From: a bacterium
GTDB taxonomy: Bacteria; Planctomycetota; J058; JAJDCP01
Length of the DNA: 25,146 nt
Direction of reading: 5' to 3'
Assembly (NCBI GenBank): GCA_030428695.1
Contig: JAUIEM010000105.1
Coordinates: 1-25,146, forward strand
Part shown: in pieces, positions 1 to 6,211 of the stretch
Layout of the letters: every line of letters begins with the position of its first letter
Position numbering within the stretch: the stretch's first letter is position 1
The notes under the pieces: generated by a model
What the model saw: the letters and a program-made list of their open reading frames with translations, nothing else
Told to the model about the DNA's origin: nothing
Database searches by the model: none
Made by a program: the position numbers and the translations under genes

Positions 1-760
1 CGCTGCGTCCGAGCTCCGCCGCGACCGCGCCGAGGGTTCCGCTGCCGGCGAAGAAGTCGAGCAGCCGCTCCCCCGGGCTCGAATGCACCGCGACGATGCG
101 CCGCAGCACGCCCTCGGGTTTCTGGGTCGGATAGCCGGTGCGCTCGGAGCCCGTGGTCGGGACGATCGTGTGCCACCAGACATCGGTCGGGGTCTTGCCG
201 CGCAGCGCCTTCTTCTTCCCGACCAGACCCGGAGCCATATAGGGGATGCGGTCCATCGCCTCGTAGTGGAAGGTGTAGCGCTTCGGATGCTTGCTGTACC
301 ACAGGATGGTGTCGTGCTTGGCCGGCCACTTCTTGCGGCTGCGCCCTCCGTAGTCGTAGGCCCAGATGATCTCGTTCTGGAAGCTGCGCCGGCCGAAGAC
401 CAGGTCGAGGGCGACCTTCGCGTAGTGCACCTCGCGGTAGTCGAGGTGCAGGAAGAAGCTCCCCTCCGGTTTGAGCAGCCGGTGGGCCTCCTCGAAACGC
501 GGCCACAGGAAGGCGATGTAGTCGTCGAAGGAGTCGGCGAAGCTGCGCGAGCTGACCTCTTCGGTCCGGTACCGGCGGCCGCTGAAGCCGCGCCGCTTCC
601 CGTCGGGATCACGGGTCACGCGCAGCCGGGTGTGCTGGATCGTCGAGCCGGTGTTGAAGGGCGGATCGATGTAGATCAGGTCGAAGCTCGCATCCGCGAA
701 GCCCGCGAGCAGCGGCAGGTTGTCGCCGAGATGGATGTCGACGGTCGGCTCGGGGTGCAT
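1..760 (-). CDS. Site-specific DNA methyltransferase (adenine-type, beta order), C-terminus cut off by window edge
   Basis: Transfers a methyl group from S-adenosylmethionine to a base in DNA. Translating the minus strand from the ATG at 760 gives 253 residues without a stop. The catalytic motif IV, DPPFNTG, lies at residues 32-38, and the AdoMet-binding motif I, FFAGSG, lies close to the left edge just after a YPTQKP motif. This order (catalytic motif first, AdoMet motif last) is the beta class, which contains m6A and some m4C enzymes such as type III Mod subunits and orphan methyltransferases. About 250-300 residues would be a usual length, so little is probably missing. The ATG at 760 has no strong Shine-Dalgarno, but a promoter-like pair ends about 20 nt upstream of it. 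Whether a restriction partner exists lies outside the window. The methylation site cannot be read from sequence. Family is clear; exact base specificity is inference. Confidence 0.88.
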   Translation of the reverse strand, partial: MHPEPTVDIHLGDNLPLLAGFADASFDLIYIDPPFNTGSTIQHTRLRVTRDPDGKRRGFSGRRYRTEEVSSRSFADSFDDYIAFLWPRFEEAHRLLKPEGSFFLHLDYREVHYAKVALDLVFGRRSFQNEIIWAYDYGGRSRKKWPAKHDTILWYSKHPKRYTFHYEAMDRIPYMAPGLVGKKKALRGKTPTDVWWHTIVPTTGSERTGYPTQKPEGVLRRIVAVHSSPGERLLDFFAGSGTLGAVAAELGRS

Positions 761-787
761 CGTTCGCTCGACGCTCGGGGAGCCGGG

Positions 788-816
788 AGAATAGCCGATC
801 GCGGGGCGCCTGGCGA
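788..816 (-). promoter_or_regulatory. Candidate promoter for the methyltransferase
   Basis: On the minus strand, TCGCCA (816-811, 4/6 to TTGACA) is followed after 17 bp by TATTCT (793-788). Transcription would start near 781, giving an untranslated leader of about 20 nt before the ATG at 760. The good spacing supports it; the hexamers are only moderate matches. Confidence 0.35.
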
Positions 817-864
817 GTCCCGGCTGCCGGACGGGGATCGCGGGCGCGCCGAAGCGCGCGATCG

Positions 865-893
865 TTGCCGCGAGCGTCGCCGCCGCGCACAAT
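865..893 (+). promoter_or_regulatory. Candidate promoter for the first Ser/Thr kinase
   Basis: TTGCCG (865-870), 17 bp, CACAAT (888-893). The predicted start near 900 gives a leader of about 60 nt. The same -35 hexamer and spacing occur upstream of the second Ser/Thr kinase gene (21961-21989). Confidence 0.4.
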
Positions 894-960
894 GGGGGGC
901 GGGCCGCAGCTCGGATCGCACCGAGCCGGGCCACGAAGGCCGACATCGAACGGAGAGCCC

Positions 961-3900
961 ATGGACGACGCGACCGGCGAGGAGCTGCCCGACACAGTCG
1001 TGAGCGCGTGGTCGCGGCTGCTCGGAACCGAGCCGGACACGCTGGCCGACGCCGACAGCCTGAGCCGCACCTACAAGCCACCGGGCTGGAGCATGGACGG
1101 TGGCTCGGCGGCACGGGTCGAGGGGAGCGCCGAGATCGAAGCGAGCGAGCGCTACGAGCTCGGGAAGACCATCGGGCGCGGCGGTATGGGGCAGGTCCTC
1201 GAGGCGCGCCAGCACAGCCTGCGCCGGACCGTCGCGATCAAGACGCTGCACCGCCTGGCCGGCGCGTGCAACCCGAGCGTGCGCGAGCACTTCCGCGACG
1301 AGGCCGTCGTCACCGGCAGCCTGGAGCACCCCAACATCGTGCCGGTCTACGGGCTCGGCCAGACCTCCGCGGGCGAGCCCTTCCTCGCGATGAAGCGGGT
1401 CGTCGGCGAGCCCTGGTCCGAACGCCTCGAGCGCGGCGTCGACGACCTGCACGCGCAGCTGGAGATCCTGCTCAGCGTGTGCAACGCCGTCGCCTACGCC
1501 CACAGCCGGGGCGTCGTCCACAACGACCTCAAGCCGCACAATGTGATGCTCGGGGAGTACGGCGAGATCCTGCTGATGGACTGGGGTCTCGCCGTCTGCG
1601 TCGACGGCCCGGGAGGCGCCGGGCTACGGCCGCGCAGCCGCCTCTCGGGGCCCTTCGGCACCCCGCGCTACATGGCGCCCGAGCAGGCCCGCGGGGAACC
1701 GGACGCGATCGCGCCGACGACCGACATCTACCTGCTCGGCGGCGTGTTGCTCGAGCTGGTCACGGGCAGCCCGCCGCACCGGGGAAAACGCCTGATCGAC
1801 ATCCTGCTGTCGCTCGACAAGCCGCCCGCGATCGACGTCCCGGAGGGGGTTCCGCCCGCGCTGGAGGGCATCTGTCGGCGCGCGCTCGCGCCGGACCCCG
1901 GCGACCGCTTTCCGGACGTGCAGAGCTTCGTCGATGCGCTGCGCGGGGTGCTCGCGCACTGGCAGAGCGAGGAGGTCGCCAGCGTCGCGCGCTCCGCGCT
2001 GCGCGCCTGCGAGACCGAGCCGCGCCGCGATCAGCTCTACGCACGCTACGCCGAGGCCGTCGCCGGTTTCCGCCAGGCCCTGCGGCTGTGGCCGGAGAAC
2101 ACCCAGGTCCAGGAGGACCTCGCGCAGGCCCACCTGCGCTTCGCGCGGTCGGCGCTCGACAACGCCGACCTCGGACTCGCCGAGGCCCAGCTGCAGCAGG
2201 CGGGCTCCGAGCTCCCGGACAGCACGGTCCTCGCCCGGGAGCTCGCCCGCCGCGACGCGGAGCAGCGTCGGCAGCGGCGCCGCACCCGGCTGACCCGGCA
2301 GGCCCTGCTCGTCGCCCTGGTCCTGCTGGCCGTGGGCTCCTTGAGCGCCGCGTTGGTCTACCGCGCCCAGGGCCGCACGATCGCCCGCCAGCTCGACGAG
2401 CTCGACGCCCGGGCGGACACGATCCGCATGGAGTTCGAGCTCGCCGAGAGCCGCGGCGAGCTGCTCGTCAGGACGCTGTTCGACATGTACGACGCGATCC
2501 GTGAGCTCGAACGCAGCACGGCGACGGCCGCCTCCCGCCGGGCGGTGCGGGCGATCCAGCAGAGCAACGTCGAGCGCTGGCGCCAGCTCGGCGAGATCGA
2601 CCGTGGGAGCGATCGCTTCTGGCTCGGCTACGCCGGCGCCCTGCTCAATGAGAGCGCGCTCCAGCTCGAGGCCGACGACGATCCGGTCGCGGCGTTGGCG
2701 ACGCTCGCGGAGGCCGAGCGCATCTACCGGAAGTTCGAGCGCAACGCGCCGGAGCTGCGCCCGCTGCTGGCCTCGACCATGGTCCGCCGGGCCGACGCGC
2801 TGCTGCATCTCGACCGCCTCGACGCGGCGCGCAGCGCTCTGGACAGCTGCTCGACGTGGATGGCGGGAGCCCCCGGGTCTCTGTTGTTCCAGGCAAACCG
2901 CGACGATGTCCGGGCCCGGCTCGCGATCGCATCGGACTCGGTGGAGATCGCGATCGCGGCCTACACCCGCAACGTCGAACGCCTTCATGGGGTCGACACC
3001 CGCGACGAGCCGGAGCTGCGCGGGACGCGGGTGAAGGCCCTGTCCTCCCTGGCCGTCCTGCACCGCATGCAGGGCTCCGACGGGTACGCCAGCCTGCTCG
3101 CCCGGCTCGCGGTCGACCAGGCGCGGGAGGAGTGCGCGCAGTTTCCCGGGAACCCCCACCTGCGCTCCCTGCTCGCCGCCTCGCTCTACGCCCTCGGCGA
3201 AGTGACCGCGGAGAGCGGCGACGTCGCCACCGCGAAGGAGCTGTTCGGAGACAGCTTCGCGACCCAGCGGCAGGTCTTCGCACGGGACCCCGCCTCGGGC
3301 CAGGACGGCCTCGCGGCCGTCGCCTTCGGCACCCGCTACGCCCAGCTCTGCCAGCGGGCCGAGGCCTTCGAGGAGGGGTTGAAGGCGCTCGCCCTGGTCG
3401 ACGCCGTCGCCGCGGAGGTAGGGGGGAGGGGCTACAGCGAGCTGCTCGATCTCGCGCTGGACCGGCGGCTCTGCGGGGGCCAGATCTTGATCCGCCTCGG
3501 TCGCATGGACGAAGCGGTCCGCGAGCTGCGCGCCGCTGTCGACGTCTTCGCCCAAGGAGCGGCGCTCAGCGCGGGCCGCCTGCGTCTGGTCGTGCTGCTC
3601 GTCGAGCTGCTCGAGACGATGGGCGAGACCGGGGAGGCGGCCCGGGCGGCAGCGTTGCTCGCGGAGCACCACCGCGCGCTCCAGCCGGGAAGTCTGACCC
3701 ACGTGCGCAGTCTCCTCACCGCCGCACGCCTGCAGCGAGCGGCCGGGCAGACGCAGCCCGAGACCCTGCGCGAGGCGATCGCGTTGCTGGAGGGCCTGCT
3801 CGAGAGCCGCCCGGGCGATCCCCAGCTGGGCCAGGCCCTCGCCACCGCGCTGAGCCATGCGATCCACGCCGGGGTCGTCGATCCGCTCGAGGCCTCGGCC

Positions 3901-4653
3901 CGCGGCCTCGAGCTGCTCGCGCCGCTCCCGCAAAGCGCGGAGCTTCTCGTGGTTTCGACGGCCCTGCACGCCGCCGCCCGCGACCATCACTTCCAGGCGG
4001 GCAACCTGCCAGAGGCCAGCGCCGCGTCGCGCGCCCTGCTCGACAGCTACGAGACCTTGTGCGGACTCGACCGCGCCGACCACCGGCTCCACGCCTGGGG
4101 CATCGCGATGTGGACCGACGCGATGCTCGAGCTCTCCGAGGAGAGCTTCGCCCGCGGCCACGCCCAGGCCCGCGCGGCCCTCGGCCTCTTGCGGGAAGCC
4201 GGCGCCCAGGGCGCGTTGTCCCTCGCCCGCCGCGAGCGCGAGTGGAGCCAGCTGCTCGGGCAGCTGTTCCTGCTCGGACACCTCGCCCCGACCGACGCCG
4301 GGGAGCACATGCTCTTCGCCCGCGTCCTGGTCGCCGAAGGGCGCGAGGAAGCCGTCGCCGCGTTCGCCGCCGCCCTCGCCCTCGAGCCGCGGACCGACTG
4401 GCTGCTCGAGGCCGCGCGCGGCGCCTGCTCCCTCGCCGCCGCGCTGCCCGCGCAGCGGGAGGGGCTCGAGGTCCAGGCCCTGACCTGGCTCGCCGCCCAT
4501 CTGCAGGCCGTCGCCACCGAAGCGCGCGCCGCCGACGGCCCGCGCCGCCAGCAGCTGCGCGTCGCCGCGGCGGCCCTGCGCGTCGACCCTGCGTTCGCGG
4601 CGTTGCAGGGGCGCGAGGACTTCGCGCGGCTGTTCGACGAGCTTTCGGACTGA
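961..4653 (+). CDS. Receptor-like serine/threonine protein kinase with TPR-like repeats; HND in place of HRD
   Basis: 1,230 residues from the ATG at 961, preceded by GGAGAG; the frame is open from 865 but that region holds the promoter-like sequence. The cytoplasmic kinase domain covers about residues 65-340: glycine loop GRGGMG near 71, VAIK lysine K94, catalytic Asp D189, DWG metal-binding Asp D207, and APE at 239-241. The HRD arginine is replaced by asparagine (HND, N188), so this is a non-RD kinase; all residues needed for catalysis remain. A helical, TPR-like stretch follows, then one membrane segment at about 447-467 and a coiled-coil start. About 760 residues of helical repeats, presumably TPR-like, follow on the far side of the membrane. 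This fits a sensor kinase that phosphorylates Ser/Thr on cytoplasmic proteins in response to an envelope signal; ligand and substrates are unknown. The gene converges on the next one with a 2-bp gap. Confidence 0.92.
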   Translation: MDDATGEELPDTVVSAWSRLLGTEPDTLADADSLSRTYKPPGWSMDGGSAARVEGSAEIEASERYELGKTIGRGGMGQVLEARQHSLRRTVAIKTLHRLAGACNPSVREHFRDEAVVTGSLEHPNIVPVYGLGQTSAGEPFLAMKRVVGEPWSERLERGVDDLHAQLEILLSVCNAVAYAHSRGVVHNDLKPHNVMLGEYGEILLMDWGLAVCVDGPGGAGLRPRSRLSGPFGTPRYMAPEQARGEPDAIAPTTDIYLLGGVLLELVTGSPPHRGKRLIDILLSLDKPPAIDVPEGVPPALEGICRRALAPDPGDRFPDVQSFVDALRGVLAHWQSEEVASVARSALRACETEPRRDQLYARYAEAVAGFRQALRLWPENTQVQEDLAQAHLRFARSALDNADLGLAEAQLQQAGSELPDSTVLARELARRDAEQRRQRRRTRLTRQALLVALVLLAVGSLSAALVYRAQGRTIARQLDELDARADTIRMEFELAESRGELLVRTLFDMYDAIRELERSTATAASRRAVRAIQQSNVERWRQLGEIDRGSDRFWLGYAGALLNESALQLEADDDPVAALATLAEAERIYRKFERNAPELRPLLASTMVRRADALLHLDRLDAARSALDSCSTWMAGAPGSLLFQANRDDVRARLAIASDSVEIAIAAYTRNVERLHGVDTRDEPELRGTRVKALSSLAVLHRMQGSDGYASLLARLAVDQAREECAQFPGNPHLRSLLAASLYALGEVTAESGDVATAKELFGDSFATQRQVFARDPASGQDGLAAVAFGTRYAQLCQRAEAFEEGLKALALVDAVAAEVGGRGYSELLDLALDRRLCGGQILIRLGRMDEAVRELRAAVDVFAQGAALSAGRLRLVVLLVELLETMGETGEAARAAALLAEHHRALQPGSLTHVRSLLTAARLQRAAGQTQPETLREAIALLEGLLESRPGDPQLGQALATALSHAIHAGVVDPLEASARGLELLAPLPQSAELLVVSTALHAAARDHHFQAGNLPEASAASRALLDSYETLCGLDRADHRLHAWGIAMWTDAMLELSEESFARGHAQARAALGLLREAGAQGALSLARREREWSQLLGQLFLLGHLAPTDAGEHMLFARVLVAEGREEAVAAFAAALALEPRTDWLLEAARGACSLAAALPAQREGLEVQALTWLAAHLQAVATEARAADGPRRQQLRVAAAALRVDPAFAALQGREDFARLFDELSD

Positions 4654-4655
4654 GC

Positions 4656-5972
4656 TCAATCGCGCAGGGCGCGCACCACCCGCAGGCCGACGAAGGGCCG
4701 CGCCACGGCGGGATGGGCGCCGTCGCGGTGGGCCGCCCGGCAGGCGCGCCCGGACGAGTCGAAGCCGCCACCGCGCCAGGCGCGCAGCCGCAGGTCGAGG
4801 GGGCCGACGGGGTCGACGCGGGCTTCGGGGACCGTCTCCGGATCGTAGCCGTCCACACACCACTCGGCGACGTTGCCGTGCATGTCGAACAGCCCCCAGG
4901 GGTTGGCGCCGCGGGAACCGCCCGGCTGGGGGCGGGCGAACTCCAGGGGCGTGTCGACGTAGCGCTCGAAGCTCCCGCAGAAGACCGCGTCGTCCAGTTG
5001 GAGCTCGTCGCCGCCGTGCCAGGTGCTCCAGGTGCCGGCCCGGCAGGCGTACTCCCACTCCGCCTCGGTCGGCAGGCGGAAGCCGTCCGCCTCGGGGTCG
5101 ACGCGGACCTCCGCCGCGGAGATGCTCGCGCTGCGCGGGGTGGTGTAGCCGAGCTCGGCCAGCGTCACGACGCCGTCGCGGTCGCCGTCGAGGGCGCGGA
5201 AGTCCATCGGATGCATGCGCAGGTCCGCCTTGCCGAAGTCCCTGTGCGCGCCCTTCTCGACGTTCGTGAGCGTGTAGACCGGGGTCAGGCCTGCCAGCTC
5301 CGAGAGCGCGTTGCAGAAGGCGAGGGCGTCGAACCAGGTGATGCTCTCGACCGGTGCCGCCGGAGCCCCCGCGTGGAAGGCGGGCTGCCAGCCCATCACC
5401 TGCTCCCAGGTCTGCTGGCTGATCTCGTGGGTCGCGATGTAGAATGGCGCGCCGATCGTCACCTCGCGCAGCGGCTGCTTCTGCCAGCCCCCCGGCTCCC
5501 CCGGCGGCGAGCCCATCGCGAAGCTGCCGGCGGGGATCGCCACAAGCTCGATATCCGCAGGCCCCTCGACGCGCACCTCGACGCCGGCCGCGTCCGCCGC
5601 TTCCTCCTGCAGGCCCGGGGCCGCGGCGAGCACGGCCGCTCGCCGCGCCGCCTCGCGCACGCCGAGCGCGTCTATCCAGGCGCCGACCGTCGCGATCTCC
5701 GCCGCCGGGAGCTTCGGCTTGCGCCGCGGCATCAGGCCGCTCTCGATCTGCAGGTAGAGCTCGGAGGAGGAGGGCTTGCCGGGGCGGACCAGGGTCAGGT
5801 CGGCCGCGACCCGGTCGAGGTCGAGGATGAAGTCGATGCCGCCGTCGTCGACCCCGTCGTCGTGACACTTCGCGCAGCTGCGGGCGAAGATCTTCCGCAC
5901 CTCGGGCAGGAGGGCGTCCGCCTGGTCGGCGACGGCGGGGGTGAGGAGCAGGAACAGGCAAAGCCAGCGCAT
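4656..5972 (-). CDS. Secreted cytochrome c-type domain fused to an FGE/SUMF1-like domain with an EF-hand loop
   Basis: 438 residues from the ATG at 5972, with GGAG 8 nt upstream. Residues 1-15 form a signal peptide. A haem-attachment motif CAKCH sits at 33-37, and SGLMP further on looks like the axial-methionine region of planctomycete-type short cytochrome c domains. From about residue 145 the protein is SUMF1-like: IPAGSFAMGS, a PTEAEWEYACRAG motif, and a GLFDMHGNVAEW motif near the end. The first of the two catalytic cysteines of true formylglycine-generating enzymes is Ser here (GGGFDSSGRAC), while the second Cys is kept, so sulfatase activation is unlikely and a binding or structural role is more probable. 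Between the halves of the SUMF1 domain lies a perfect EF-hand calcium loop, residues 262-273 (D262, D264, D266, G267, E273). The protein is expected in the periplasm or outside the cell. Its partner and reaction are unknown. Confidence 0.85.
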   Translation of the reverse strand: MRWLCLFLLLTPAVADQADALLPEVRKIFARSCAKCHDDGVDDGGIDFILDLDRVAADLTLVRPGKPSSSELYLQIESGLMPRRKPKLPAAEIATVGAWIDALGVREAARRAAVLAAAPGLQEEAADAAGVEVRVEGPADIELVAIPAGSFAMGSPPGEPGGWQKQPLREVTIGAPFYIATHEISQQTWEQVMGWQPAFHAGAPAAPVESITWFDALAFCNALSELAGLTPVYTLTNVEKGAHRDFGKADLRMHPMDFRALDGDRDGVVTLAELGYTTPRSASISAAEVRVDPEADGFRLPTEAEWEYACRAGTWSTWHGGDELQLDDAVFCGSFERYVDTPLEFARPQPGGSRGANPWGLFDMHGNVAEWCVDGYDPETVPEARVDPVGPLDLRLRAWRGGGFDSSGRACRAAHRDGAHPAVARPFVGLRVVRALRD

Positions 5973-6019
5973 GCGGGGTCTCCGGTTTCGGAGGAGCGGG
6001 GCCCGCCTCGCGCGGGCGG

Positions 6020-6049
6020 AGGCTATCCTGCACAGGCCGTGCCGGTCGC
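6020..6049 (-). promoter_or_regulatory. Weak candidate promoter for the cytochrome/SUMF1 gene
   Basis: On the minus strand GCGACC (6049-6044), 18 bp, TAGCCT (6025-6020), about 45 nt before the start codon. The -10 hexamer is identical to that of the toroid gene promoter at 16851-16856, but the -35 is poor. Confidence 0.25.
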
Positions 6050-6137
6050 GCCAGGCCCGCGGGGGCGCAGGCCGGCGTGAGGGGTGCCAACCGCGGCGTG
6101 ACAGCTGGCAACACGGGCTTGGCGGGCGGCGGAGGCC

Positions 6138-6155
6138 GCGGGGCGCATCCCCCGC
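6138..6155 (-). terminator. GC-rich hairpin after the peptidoglycan-protein gene, no U-tract
   Basis: GCGGGG / CCCCGC arms with a 6-nt loop, nested inside a wider GGAGGC / GCCTCC pairing, in the 239-bp gap between two minus-strand genes. It lies about 60 bp past the stop of the upstream gene. There is no run of T after it, so it is only a possible terminator. A second small inverted repeat (GCCTGA / TCAGGC, 6202-6218) overlaps the stop codon. Confidence 0.2.
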
Positions 6156-6211
6156 AGTGGCGGGCGCCGCCTCCTCGTCAGGGCGTTGATCGACGAGCCC
6201 GCCTGAGCGGA

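Noticed and set aside
1..760. Phage-defence island based on the methyltransferase at the edge
   Set aside because: No restriction, BREX or DISARM gene is visible on the window side of it, so an orphan methyltransferase is equally likely and no claim can be made.
4656..5972. Functional formylglycine-generating enzyme that activates sulfatases
   Set aside because: The first catalytic cysteine is replaced by serine, and no sulfatase gene is in the window.
1624..6114. Minus-strand open frame of 1,496 codons
   Set aside because: It crosses the first kinase (plus) and overlaps the cytochrome/SUMF1 gene in a different frame; no recognisable domain of its own.
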